A stretch of DNA of 64,000 nucleotides, from positions 169,704 through 233,703 of the forward strand of contig NZ_JPUA01000049.1 of assembly GCF_002211105.1 (NCBI RefSeq). The letters are read 5' to 3'. The translations under genes and the position numbers were made by a program. The DNA comes from Halomonas campaniensis. Lineage in GTDB: Bacteria > Pseudomonadota > Gammaproteobacteria > Pseudomonadales > Halomonadaceae. Positions 1 through 9,075 of the stretch are shown here, one piece after another (position 1 is the stretch's first letter; each line of letters begins with the position of its first letter). Under the pieces are notes generated by a model. The model had not been told where the DNA came from and ran no database searches. It was given only the letters and a program-made list of their open reading frames with translations.

Positions 1-2
1 GT

Positions 3-995
3 AAACCCGTCTATCGGCTGCTGAGGACGTTACCCGATAAGCTGGTAGCTGCCGCTCAGCAAGTGGGCGCTGCGATTACCGACCACCTGGGTGAGCACCC
101 CGAGGATGCGACGCTTGAGCTCCAGGAGCTGCTGTTCGAGTCGCTGGCGTTCTGCCGCCTAGCGGAGCGCTTTGGGGATCACTCGCTATGTGACCTTACC
201 CGCCATGGCCGCGGGCGAGCGGTGCTGGGGCTTCGCAATCTGATACCTGGCGATTTCCTGGCGGCGCGGTTTAACACTGCCCACTCAGTGGTGCTGTTTT
301 CCGCCACGCTCTCACCCGCTCACTACTATCGAGATCTGCTGGGGTTGCCGGATAATACGGTGTGGCAGGAAGTAGCGTCGCCCTTTGCTGCGCACCAGCT
401 TGAAGTACGCATACGCAGCGATATTTCCACGCGTTTTCGTGATCGGGAAGCGTCTGTTGAGCCGATGGTGGCGGCCATGGCGCAGCAGTATCAGCGTAAG
501 CCCGGCCACTATTTAGCCTTCTTCAGCAGCTTTGCCTACTTGGAGGCAGTGCTGGCGAGGTTTCGCGAGGCGCACCCTGAGATAGCCGTTTTCAGCCAGA
601 CCCGCGGGATGCCGGAAGCCCAGCGCGAGGCATTTCTGGCGCGCTTTACCCCTGGTGGAGAAGGCATCGGTTTCGCAGTGCTCGGCGGTGCCTTCGCAGA
701 AGGCATCGACCTGCCCGGCGACCGGCTGATCGGCGCCTTTGTCGCCACCCTGGGCCTGCCGCCGTTTAACGACTTCAACGAGGCGCTTAAAGCGCGTTTG
801 ACCGCACGCTTTGGCCAGGGTGACGACTACACCTACCGCATTCCCGGCATGATCAAAGTGGTGCAGGCCGCAGGACGGGTGATTCGCAGTCCAGACGATG
901 AAGGCGTTGTGGTATTAATGGATGATCGTTTTGCCCAGGCCAGTGTGCGCGCGCTATTGCCAAGCTGGTGGTCGCTGGGCAACCCCATTCCCTAA
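3..995 (+). CDS. DinG/XPD-family ATP-dependent DNA helicase, C-terminal part (5' end outside window)
   Basis: The reading frame is open from the first bases, so the start and the N-terminal Walker A/B and iron-sulfur region lie upstream of the window. What remains is the second RecA-like domain: a SATLSP motif near the start, then GGAFAEGIDLPGD (motif V-like) and QAAGRVIRSPDDEG (motif VI with the arginine finger), as in DinG and YoaA superfamily 2 helicases. These use ATP to unwind DNA 5'-3' during repair or R-loop removal. The gene ends in TAA only 21 bases before the next start. Whether it is DinG or the YoaA-type paralogue cannot be decided without the N-terminus. Confidence 0.85.
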   Translation, partial: KPVYRLLRTLPDKLVAAAQQVGAAITDHLGEHPEDATLELQELLFESLAFCRLAERFGDHSLCDLTRHGRGRAVLGLRNLIPGDFLAARFNTAHSVVLFSATLSPAHYYRDLLGLPDNTVWQEVASPFAAHQLEVRIRSDISTRFRDREASVEPMVAAMAQQYQRKPGHYLAFFSSFAYLEAVLARFREAHPEIAVFSQTRGMPEAQREAFLARFTPGGEGIGFAVLGGAFAEGIDLPGDRLIGAFVATLGLPPFNDFNEALKARLTARFGQGDDYTYRIPGMIKVVQAAGRVIRSPDDEGVVVLMDDRFAQASVRALLPSWWSLGNPIP

Positions 996-1016
996 TTGAG
1001 AACCTTAACGCGAGCC

Positions 1017-1799
1017 ATGACAGATCTACTCTGGTACCAGTATGCGCTGATTGGGCTAATTTTTGCCTGGAGCGGTTTTGTGCGAACTAGCCTGGGCTTT
1101 GGCGGCGCTGTGCTGGCGCTGCCATTCCTGCTTTTGGTGGTCAACGAGCCCCTGGTGTTTTTGCCGATCATTGCCATTCAACTGCTGATTTTCTCCAGTT
1201 GGATCGCTTGGAGCGGGCATCGCCAGCTACAGAAAGAGGGCGTGGGAAGCGGTACACCTGAGAGCAATATCGATTGGAGCTACCTGTTCAAAGCCCTGAA
1301 AATCATGATCATCCCCAAGCTGATCGGGGTGGTGGGGCTATTAACGCTACCCGCACAGGTCATGACCAGTATCATTTTCGGCATTGTGATCATCTATGCC
1401 ATTGGCTATGTATTGAATAAGCCTTTCAAGAGCAAGAACAAGTACGTGGACTACGTGCTGCTGGCGCTTGGGGGGTATGTCAGCGGTACCTCGCTGATTG
1501 GCGCGCCGTTGATTGTGGCGGTGTTCGCCACTCACGTGGCCAAAGAGCAGCTACGGGATACCATGTTTGTGCTGTGGTTTATCCTGGTGGTGATCAAGAT
1601 GGTCTCGTTCTTGATTGCAGGCGTGGATCTTCAGTTGATCCACCAGTTGTGGCTGCTGCCCTGCGCTTTTATTGGCCATCTGGCAGGCGAGAAAGCCCAC
1701 CGCTATATGCTCAATGCGGATACCGGGCTGTTCTTCCGTGTGCTGGGCGCGGTACTGATTTTGGTTAGCGTGGTGGGGTTGATCAACCCGCCTGGGTAA
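1017..1799 (+). CDS. TauE/SafE (TSUP) family membrane permease
   Basis: A hydrophobic protein of 260 residues with about eight membrane segments. Its two related halves have the small-residue loops typical of sulfite exporter TauE/SafE proteins: FVRTSLGFGGAVLALPFL in the first half and a glycine-rich GGYVSGTSLIGAPLIV in the second. The family moves sulfite, sulfonates or other organic anions across the inner membrane; the substrate here is unknown. ATG at 1017 is preferred; an in-frame TTG at 996, directly after the helicase stop, would add seven residues. It follows the helicase closely and may share its transcript. Confidence 0.8.
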   Translation: MTDLLWYQYALIGLIFAWSGFVRTSLGFGGAVLALPFLLLVVNEPLVFLPIIAIQLLIFSSWIAWSGHRQLQKEGVGSGTPESNIDWSYLFKALKIMIIPKLIGVVGLLTLPAQVMTSIIFGIVIIYAIGYVLNKPFKSKNKYVDYVLLALGGYVSGTSLIGAPLIVAVFATHVAKEQLRDTMFVLWFILVVIKMVSFLIAGVDLQLIHQLWLLPCAFIGHLAGEKAHRYMLNADTGLFFRVLGAVLILVSVVGLINPPG

Positions 1800-1816
1800 C
1801 TAAACCATGTAAGCAC

Positions 1817-4800
1817 TTAACTAGCAGGGTTTGTGGGTGGCTGCTTGGTCGAGCGGAACGATTGAATACGCGCATTGATTCCATTAATCAATGTCTCTTT
1901 GGATAGCCGTGATTTAAGCAAAACAGCCTCGACTTGGCCATGTTGTTGCTGTGTCATATCGGCCCCGGAAAGGATGACCAATTTAGCGCCAGGCTGGCAA
2001 GCGCGAATGTCAGCAACTAAATCCCACCCCGATCCATCCGGCAGCCCGATATCAAGAAGCACGACGTCAAATGCCCCCTGCTTCAGGCGTGTGCGCGCCT
2101 CTTGCACCGTATAGGCAGCTTCAAAAGAAAAGTGATCACCGGCCATGGCACAAACCACTTCATGTAAGTCGCTGTCATCTTCGATGTGAAGCACGCGTGG
2201 ACGATGCTCGTACTTGTCTGATAATTGTTGCTGGACTATGCCGATGAGTCGTTGCTGGTCGATCGGTTTAGCCAGCCAGTCAATGTTTGTTGCATCGCCG
2301 TTGATAGCTAAACGACCCTGTTCCATTTTTGCCGAGACCACGACTATCGGTATGTCAGCGGTGTCTGGCTGTTGGCGCAGCAGACGGATAATATCGAGTC
2401 CATCGGTATCGGGTAGCATCAAATCCAGGCTGATGAGGTCGTAATGCGTTTGCTTCAGGCGGTTCAGTGCCTCTGCGCCAGTCGATGCAGTATCGACTTG
2501 GTACCCGGCATCGTTGAGCATGATACTCAGCAGTTTGGCGACGTCTTTATCATCTTCGACCACTAAAATACGGGGAGCTTCCTGATGGTCAGTGATACCT
2601 TCCAGTTGCCAAGTGTCTTGCTCTGCCGCTTGTACTAACGGTAGTTCAAAGAAAAAGCGTGATCCGTTGCCTTCGGTGGACTCAAAATCAATCCGCCCCC
2701 CCATGTGTTCCACCAGTTCACGCGTGATGGCTAAGCCAAGGCCAGTGCCTTCTTTAGCACGGGAATCCGAGGCATCCGCTTGGGCAAAACGCTGGAATAT
2801 TTGTTTACGAAAAGCGTTGGCAATGCCAGGCCCGCTGTCAATAACGCTGATACTTACCTTGTTTGATGTGGTTTCCACCGCAAGGGTAACCTCGCCCCCC
2901 TGGGGGGAAAACTTGATCGCATTGGATAATAAATTGGCCATTATTTGCATGAAGCGCTGGTTATCAACATTGATAAGCGCATTTGACCCATTGCCCGCCA
3001 ATGACAGCGTAATACCCCTATTGCTTCCGTAGTGTTGATTCGCCTCCAGTGCTTGTTCGAGCAAGGGCATCACTGCATGAACCTGCATATCGAAATGCAG
3101 TTTACCCTCGGCGATTTTTTCGATATCCAGCAAATCGTTAATCAAGTGAGTCAAGCGCTTGCTGTTTCTATGGGCGGTCGTCAGTAGTGTCTGGGCTTTT
3201 TCCGGCAACTCGCCAACATTACCACCGACCATCAAGCCCAGCGCACCGGAGATGGATGTTAACGGCGTACGCAGTTCATGGTTAACCGTCGATATAAACT
3301 CATTTTTAATCTTGTCGGCGCGTTTCCGCTCGGTAATGTTTTCAGCAATACCCACGTAACCATTAATCTCTCCAGCACTGTCGCGCATGACCGTGACTAC
3401 CATTGATACGGGGATCTGGTGGCCATCTTTGTGAACGTAGATCCACTCGCGTTTTTCTGATCCACGTTGTTCGGCTTTCTCCACAAATACTCTAAAACCC
3501 TCAACGCAATAGCCTAGCTCAGTGGTTAGTTGTGCCGACCGAGCATCCACCTCCTCTTTCAGGTGCAATATGGCGGGGGTCTGTTTGCCGACCATCTCTT
3601 GGTGGCTATAACCGAGCATATTCTCGGCACCTTTATTAAAAGCAGTGATTATCCCGGTAGTATCGGTCGCAATAATTGATACTTCCGACGCGGACTCAAG
3701 CACACTGGATAAAAATCGCTCGGCTTTATAAATGGCCATATCCGCCGCTTTGCGCTCATTGGCTAAGCGGTTCATCGCGTGGGCTAATGCAGTTACCTCC
3801 GGGCCGCCCTTTTCCTGGAAACCACTATCAAAGCGTGCATTATCAGCCATATGCTCAATACGGCGGGTTATTCTTTCTATGGGCTGCGTTAGGCTGCGTG
3901 CAATCCATGCGCCCGCTAAGCCCACGATGGTCATAGCAATCAGCGCGATAAGCAGAAAATGGCGAAAAGATGCCTGCGCTGGGGCTATGGCCTCACTGTA
4001 AGGTAGCGCCCGCAGGATGATCCAGCCGGGAGAGTCCAACTGCCGGCTAGCCACTAGGTAGGACTCTTGCTGATACTCAACGATGCTGCCCGCAGGGCTG
4101 AGCGATAGTGCCGCGTCGACTAAGGCATCAGCGCCTTCATCAGGCAGAGGTTCGGGCCTGTCGAAGCGCTCTTGCATTGAGACAAACAGGCGATGTTGAG
4201 GGTCAATAATCAGAGTGACTGTGCTTGAGTCGCTCTCGATGACGCTCCCTGTGTCGACGAGGGGCGTATTGGCGAGATTCAGTAGACCGCCCGCATAGCC
4301 GATAAGATCGCCACTTTCAGCCACAATCGGTTGCAAGTATGAGAGCAACGGCAGTCCGGTGGTTCGCCCCAAAATCGGCTCAGAAATCACTGCCTGCTGG
4401 GTTTGCCTGGCGCGCTGAAAGTGAGGGCGGTCGGCGTAATTGGCGCCCAAACGCCCCGGCGCATATTGGCTTTCTGCAATAGCGGTAGCATCCGCATCAA
4501 GCACCAGCAAGCCATCCGGAAACAGCTCGCTGGCAACAGAAGACCTCTGCAGCAGCGATTGCAGCGCGTCGTCATCAAGTAGCTGGCCGTCATCATTGAC
4601 TAAGCGGGTGGCGAAGGCCTCCAATCCCAGCAATCGTTTTTGATTTGATAATTCCAGCTCGGAGGCTACGCGCTTTATGACCGCTGTTTCTCGCTCAGCG
4701 ACCAATGCTTCGTAATCGGAGACCATTAACTGGTAAACCGTTGCTAGCATGCCGCCGACCAGGATGCCACTCGTGACTAGCACGAGTAGCACAATTCGCA

Positions 4801-4822
4801 CGCTTAGCGGGGCTTTCATCAT
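1817..4822 (-). CDS. Hybrid sensor histidine kinase: periplasmic sensor-HAMP-PAS-HisKA-HATPase-REC-REC
   Basis: A protein of 1001 residues. TM1 is at about 8-30, a dCache-like periplasmic sensor at 35-280, TM2 at 285-308, HAMP at 308-360, PAS at 370-500, HisKA with phospho-acceptor H515 in NHELRTP, HATPase at 610-730 (NLLSNAIKF, DSGPGI, GTGLGLAI) and two receivers with acceptor Asp at about 800 and 924. Both receivers look complete. The start is ATG at 4822 (or the adjacent ATG at 4819) with AAGGGA seven bases upstream; the frame is open further upstream but that part overlaps the previous kinase gene. It is the last gene of a four-gene signalling operon. The natural stop of the gene before would form an ATGA overlap with this start. 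Confidence 0.9.
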   Translation of the reverse strand: MMKAPLSVRIVLLVLVTSGILVGGMLATVYQLMVSDYEALVAERETAVIKRVASELELSNQKRLLGLEAFATRLVNDDGQLLDDDALQSLLQRSSVASELFPDGLLVLDADATAIAESQYAPGRLGANYADRPHFQRARQTQQAVISEPILGRTTGLPLLSYLQPIVAESGDLIGYAGGLLNLANTPLVDTGSVIESDSSTVTLIIDPQHRLFVSMQERFDRPEPLPDEGADALVDAALSLSPAGSIVEYQQESYLVASRQLDSPGWIILRALPYSEAIAPAQASFRHFLLIALIAMTIVGLAGAWIARSLTQPIERITRRIEHMADNARFDSGFQEKGGPEVTALAHAMNRLANERKAADMAIYKAERFLSSVLESASEVSIIATDTTGIITAFNKGAENMLGYSHQEMVGKQTPAILHLKEEVDARSAQLTTELGYCVEGFRVFVEKAEQRGSEKREWIYVHKDGHQIPVSMVVTVMRDSAGEINGYVGIAENITERKRADKIKNEFISTVNHELRTPLTSISGALGLMVGGNVGELPEKAQTLLTTAHRNSKRLTHLINDLLDIEKIAEGKLHFDMQVHAVMPLLEQALEANQHYGSNRGITLSLAGNGSNALINVDNQRFMQIMANLLSNAIKFSPQGGEVTLAVETTSNKVSISVIDSGPGIANAFRKQIFQRFAQADASDSRAKEGTGLGLAITRELVEHMGGRIDFESTEGNGSRFFFELPLVQAAEQDTWQLEGITDHQEAPRILVVEDDKDVAKLLSIMLNDAGYQVDTASTGAEALNRLKQTHYDLISLDLMLPDTDGLDIIRLLRQQPDTADIPIVVVSAKMEQGRLAINGDATNIDWLAKPIDQQRLIGIVQQQLSDKYEHRPRVLHIEDDSDLHEVVCAMAGDHFSFEAAYTVQEARTRLKQGAFDVVLLDIGLPDGSGWDLVADIRACQPGAKLVILSGADMTQQQHGQVEAVLLKSRLSKETLINGINARIQSFRSTKQPPTNPAS

Positions 4823-6794
4823 GACATTTCCCTTGGCAATACAATAAAAAGTCGGCCCCGCCGCCGACAGCGTCGCGATAGCCGACTTCGCCACCCATTT
4901 GCTGGCAGATTTCTTGACTAATCGCCAGCCCAAGCCCTGTTCCGGGTAGCTTTCGGGTATCACTGCCGTCAGCTTGAGAAAAACGCTGAAACAACTGAGC
5001 GCGAAATATCGGATCAATCCCCGGGCCGTGGTCGCAAACGGAAATTTCGATAGTGTCTGCATAAGGCGTAACGCTAACTTCAACGGCTTCGCCTTGGGGG
5101 GAGAATTTAATCGCATTGGATAATAAGTTGGTGAGTGCTTGTGCCAAGCGAGGAGCGTCAATATTAACTTGAACGCGAGGCCATTCGGCAGGCGTTAGGA
5201 TAGACACCTGATGCTGCGCGCTATAGCCCCACATGGACTCAATGACCTCGTCGAGTAACGGGGCCACTGGTTGCACCCTCAGGTTCATGGGCATTTTGCC
5301 AGCCACCAGTTTTTCCATATCTAATAAATCATTAATCAATACGAACAAGCGTTGAGCGTTGCGTTCGGCGGTGCTTAACAACGCCTGAGCTTTGCTGGGT
5401 AGGGGCCCTGCGGCACCACCGTTCAGTAACCCCAGTGAGCCTTTAATCGACGTAAGCGGGGTTCGTAATTCGTGGCTGACGGTGGCGATAAACTGATCTT
5501 TCATTTTATCCAGTTTGCGGCGTTCAGTGATATCTTCAATCAAAGACCAAATCACCTGTCGACCATCCTGTTCCTGGCTGAGCATGCCTTGCAAACGGAC
5601 GGGGTAACGGCTGCCATCCTTGCGGATATACTCTTTTTCGAAAGGGCCGTAGCGTCCTGTCGACTTTAGGCTTAAAAGCGCTTTCTCTTCTTCGGGTTGA
5701 TACTCTATCGGGGTGACGTCCCAATAGCTCAATGACACAAACTCATCGCGGGTATAACCCGTGGGTAAGATCAAGGCGTCGTTTAAATCGATAAACTGCC
5801 CGGTGGCCATATCATTCAAGGCAATACCGATGGGAGAAAAGTCGAACAGCCCCCGTAAACGGGTTTCGCTGTGTGTCATGGCAAGGCGTACCAGTTCCTG
5901 TTCATGAATATCTTGCAGGTAACCATGCCATAAAGTACTGCCATCAATAAGGCGTTCTGGTTTGGCTTGGCCCGTAATCCAGCGATAGTCGTTTTCCTGG
6001 CGCGCAACACGAAACGTTGCATTCCAATCTTCCAGTGTGTTGGCTGAGTGCTCGATAGACGCACTGATGGCGTCGAGATCATCGGGATGAATCCGCTCAA
6101 AAGCCGGGGTAGCATCTTCTGCGGCCTGCGCGGGGGTGATGCCATACAGTTGTTGAATTTGCGGTGAGCTGAACGGAAACGTCATGTGGCCGTCAGGAAA
6201 ACGGCGAAACTGATAGATCGTACCTGGCAGTTGGGCCACGAGCTTTGTCAGCCGTTCACGGCTGGCTCTTAATTCAGATTCAAGGCTTAAGTATGTTTGT
6301 TGACTGATTTCGTCGACTTGTATCAGTTCTTCCGCCGTCGCTGCTAGATCGACCAGCATATCGATCTGTTCAGTTGAAAAGTGTCTCGGTCGCGTATCAA
6401 TCAGGCACAGTGTGCCAATACGATAGCCGTCGACGGTATGCAACGGCGCACCCGCGTAAAAGCGTATCTTAGGCGCCTCGGTGACAAGAGGGTTGGAGGC
6501 AAAGCGTGGGTCTTCAAGCGCATTTTCGACGATCAATGGCGAGCTGCAAAGAATGGCGTGGCCGCAAAAGGATAGGTTGCGTGGCGTTTCCTCAGCATCA
6601 AGCCCTTGTCGCGACTTGAACCACTGTCGGTCGTGGTCAATTAATGAGACGAGTGCAATAGGCACTGAGAAAAGCTGACAGGCAAGGCGCGTTAAACGAT
6701 CAAAGCGCTTCTCCGAGTCCCTATTCAGTAATCCGGTTGCATCAAGGGCACGCTGACGCTCATTTTCGTTATCCGGGGTCGGTGGCGTTATCAT
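4695..6794 (-). CDS. GAF-PAS-PAS sensor histidine kinase, frameshifted at its C-terminus
   Basis: A cytoplasmic kinase with GAF at about 20-160 (FCGHAI and GAPLHT as in light- or redox-type GAF sensors), PAS at 185-300, PAS at 310-425, HisKA with H441 in SHELRTP, and HATPase at 535-650 (NLLSNAIKF, CDHGPGI, GTGLGLAIS). The start is ATG at 6794 after GAGGT. At codon 649 the frame leaves the family pattern. Adding one T to the T5 run (A5 on the plus strand, 4846-4850), or slipping back one base there, gives an ending FFIVLPREMS-stop at 4819. That matches the last HATPase strand and overlaps the next ATG by four bases. As written, about 49 unrelated residues follow, ending at 4695. All kinase motifs lie before the break, so activity may survive. 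Confidence 0.85.
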   Translation of the reverse strand: MITPPTPDNENERQRALDATGLLNRDSEKRFDRLTRLACQLFSVPIALVSLIDHDRQWFKSRQGLDAEETPRNLSFCGHAILCSSPLIVENALEDPRFASNPLVTEAPKIRFYAGAPLHTVDGYRIGTLCLIDTRPRHFSTEQIDMLVDLAATAEELIQVDEISQQTYLSLESELRASRERLTKLVAQLPGTIYQFRRFPDGHMTFPFSSPQIQQLYGITPAQAAEDATPAFERIHPDDLDAISASIEHSANTLEDWNATFRVARQENDYRWITGQAKPERLIDGSTLWHGYLQDIHEQELVRLAMTHSETRLRGLFDFSPIGIALNDMATGQFIDLNDALILPTGYTRDEFVSLSYWDVTPIEYQPEEEKALLSLKSTGRYGPFEKEYIRKDGSRYPVRLQGMLSQEQDGRQVIWSLIEDITERRKLDKMKDQFIATVSHELRTPLTSIKGSLGLLNGGAAGPLPSKAQALLSTAERNAQRLFVLINDLLDMEKLVAGKMPMNLRVQPVAPLLDEVIESMWGYSAQHQVSILTPAEWPRVQVNIDAPRLAQALTNLLSNAIKFSPQGEAVEVSVTPYADTIEISVCDHGPGIDPIFRAQLFQRFSQADGSDTRKLPGTGLGLAISQEICQQMGGEVGYRDAVGGGADFLLYCQGKCHDESPAKRANCATRASHEWHPGRRHASNGLPVNGLRLRSIGR

Positions 6795-6827
6795 TGTTCT
6801 ACCTCAACGGTAACATCGCTGTTGATG

Positions 6828-8480
6828 CTAATCTGTTGCCAAACAGACACGGTTGCGGCCACTTTTCTTGGCTTGGTAAAGCGCTTGATCAGCTCGGTTA
6901 AGCAGAGACTCGGCGATGTCATCAGGAAAATGCTGATTGTCTACCACACCCGCCGACAGGGTGCAGGAAAACGGGTTGCCGCCGCCGGTAAATTGAATAG
7001 CGGCAAAATCTTCGCGCAGGTTATTCACCATGCGCTCGGCGTGTTCAGCGGTGCAATCAATAAGCACCAGGGTAAACTCTTCGCCACCGTATCTACCCAG
7101 TCTATCGGTGCTTCGGAAACGTTGGCGCAGTAGGGTGCCTACCGCTGCAATGACGACGTCCCCCAAAGCATGCCCATAGGTATCGTTAACCGCTTTGAAG
7201 TGGTCGATATCGAGCATGACCACGCTGAATGGTTGCGGTTTTCGTTGAGTTAACTGCCATTGGTAGTCCAGCGCTTCCTTGATGCTGGCGTGTTTCAATA
7301 GACCGGTAAGGCTGTCTCGGTTTTGGGTATCTTCCAGCTTGCGTCGTTGCTTTACCCGTGAGCGGCATAGGTTGATGAGAAGGTCGGGATCAATGGGCTT
7401 TTCCAGAAACGCATCGCCCCCCTTTAATAAGGCCTGGTCGCGTAGCTCTGAATTGGATTGGCTCGAAAGATACACAATGGGCACCTGAGACCATTGTTCC
7501 ACTTGTCTTAATAGGGCCGCCATCTCTGTGCCGGTAACGTCGGGCAGCCAGAGATCCATCAAAATCAGTTCAGGGTTCACATCATGCATCGCCTCGAATA
7601 ACGTATCGGCTCGATCAAGCACTGCCACGTGCATGCTGGCCTCCTCCAACACCCGTTGAAGTTGCTGAGCCAATTCCTTGTCGTCTTCGACAATCATCAC
7701 TCGCTCGGGCACGGTATCTTTGGTTTTAATCAATTGCGCCATATGGGAGGCCAAATTGATCATATCCAAGGGTTTGACGAAATAGCTCTGTCCTCCGCTA
7801 CGTAAAGCGTTGAGGCGCGCGGTGAAGCTTTCCTCGCTCCCGGTAAACAGAACCGGGCAGGTAAAGTCTTTTAAATGCTGTTGCCAGAAGGCGACAGGAT
7901 TAGCCCTGAGGGCCTCTAAATGGGAGGCGCGATGGTCGATTAAGAGCAAATCAGGCAATGAGCCTTTTTCGTGAGCGAGTGCCTCTGCATCACGTAAATG
8001 GCGGATATGAAAACCGAAGCTGTGTAGTTGTTGAACCATATATTCTGCCAACATGGAATCGCGCTCTACCAGCCAGATGACCGGCTCTCCGCCAACGCTT
8101 TCTATCCTGGAAGTCTCGATGCGTACAGCCGATTTTTTGCTTTCATCCGTTTTAAGCGCTTTTTGTAACGCTATAATCCATTCAAAAACAGGCAGTGGCT
8201 GTTTGTCATTGCAAGGTTGCTCCAGGGTTGTTGCTACCTGCAGCTCCTGCTCTCTGGCTTGACGCCCAAGCTGTACAAAGCCGAAGGTACCTGCTGACCC
8301 TGCCAGCGAGTGCAAGGCGGCATGCAATTGCTGAAGGGATTGTGTACACGTCGGGTCTTCTTCGAGCTGACCAGCGAGTATCGTGAGATGGTTAAAATCA
8401 TCAGCAAGGCGTTTTGAGTAGGCTGCAGCTAGCTTTTCCAGCCGTGCAACGAAAGTTTGGTGATTAGTTGATTCGGCCAT
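6828..8480 (-). CDS. HPt-REC-REC-GGDEF phosphorelay protein, diguanylate cyclase
   Basis: 550 residues. An HPt domain at 1-110 carries H57 in HSLAGSAGTFG. A degenerate receiver follows at about 128-250 (only LLIDHRA recalls the acceptor site), then a full receiver at 258-375 (VEDD, LMDLWLPD, KP). The GGDEF domain at 385-550 has GGEEF and an RSTD inhibitory site five residues before it, so it should make c-di-GMP and be product-inhibited. ATG at 8480 with GGAAGG upstream is preferred over the in-frame start at 8510. It overlaps the preceding receiver gene by 17 bases. Placed between a lone receiver and two kinases, it could pass phosphate and convert it into c-di-GMP; that flow is inferred. 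Confidence 0.88.
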   Translation of the reverse strand: MAESTNHQTFVARLEKLAAAYSKRLADDFNHLTILAGQLEEDPTCTQSLQQLHAALHSLAGSAGTFGFVQLGRQAREQELQVATTLEQPCNDKQPLPVFEWIIALQKALKTDESKKSAVRIETSRIESVGGEPVIWLVERDSMLAEYMVQQLHSFGFHIRHLRDAEALAHEKGSLPDLLLIDHRASHLEALRANPVAFWQQHLKDFTCPVLFTGSEESFTARLNALRSGGQSYFVKPLDMINLASHMAQLIKTKDTVPERVMIVEDDKELAQQLQRVLEEASMHVAVLDRADTLFEAMHDVNPELILMDLWLPDVTGTEMAALLRQVEQWSQVPIVYLSSQSNSELRDQALLKGGDAFLEKPIDPDLLINLCRSRVKQRRKLEDTQNRDSLTGLLKHASIKEALDYQWQLTQRKPQPFSVVMLDIDHFKAVNDTYGHALGDVVIAAVGTLLRQRFRSTDRLGRYGGEEFTLVLIDCTAEHAERMVNNLREDFAAIQFTGGGNPFSCTLSAGVVDNQHFPDDIAESLLNRADQALYQAKKSGRNRVCLATD

Positions 8481-8862
8481 TAAATGCCTTCCAGATTGAG
8501 CGGACGTCATCAGCGAGCGTCATGGGGTCAAATGGCTTTGCTATAACGTCTGTGGCCCCGATCTTCTTATAACGCGCCACTTCTTCAGGATGAACTTTAG
8601 CCGTCATGAAGGCCACCGCTGTTGCTTCGGTGATATAGCCTTGGCGGCTCAATTCCAACAGCGTGCTAGGCCCATCCATGCCCGGCATCATCACATCAAG
8701 TAAAAACATTTGGGGAGCAAACGCTTCAACTTCCTTTAATGCTTGTTCGCCGGAGCTGCAGGCTTTGATTGTTAAGCCGCCGACATCCTCCAGCGCCATG
8801 CATGCGACTAAACGTATATCGTCATCGTCTTCAACGTACATGACTCTTTCAAGTGTATCCAA
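8464..8862 (-). CDS. Single-domain response regulator (CheY-like)
   Basis: 132 residues, one receiver domain and nothing else. The acidic pocket is VEDDDD at 10-15, the acceptor is D56 in LLDVMMPGMDG, and the conserved Thr (AFMTAK) and Lys (AKPFDP) are present. No DNA-binding output exists, so it should act by protein contact or as a phosphate shuttle. The start is an unusual TTG at 8862, chosen because AAGGAG lies seven bases upstream and no ATG fits. It is the first gene of the minus-strand signalling operon that continues to 1817. Confidence 0.88.
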   Translation of the reverse strand: MDTLERVMYVEDDDDIRLVACMALEDVGGLTIKACSSGEQALKEVEAFAPQMFLLDVMMPGMDGPSTLLELSRQGYITEATAVAFMTAKVHPEEVARYKKIGATDVIAKPFDPMTLADDVRSIWKAFNGRIN

Positions 8863-9075
8863 GCCGAGTCTCCTTCAAGGTTTTTAAAGGATTTATCACA
8901 AGCTATCACTGTATGAGCGATGTACTAGAAGTGCCATGCTTTTTTAGTAGCGCCGATGGTGCGGCTGACTATTGCAATCAATGGTTGCCAGACCCATGTT
9001 CGCCAAGCGTACTGACACGATGCGGCTGGCCGCACTTTACCTAGCAGCGGCTGGGAATGGCAAAGTGAGGTCGAC

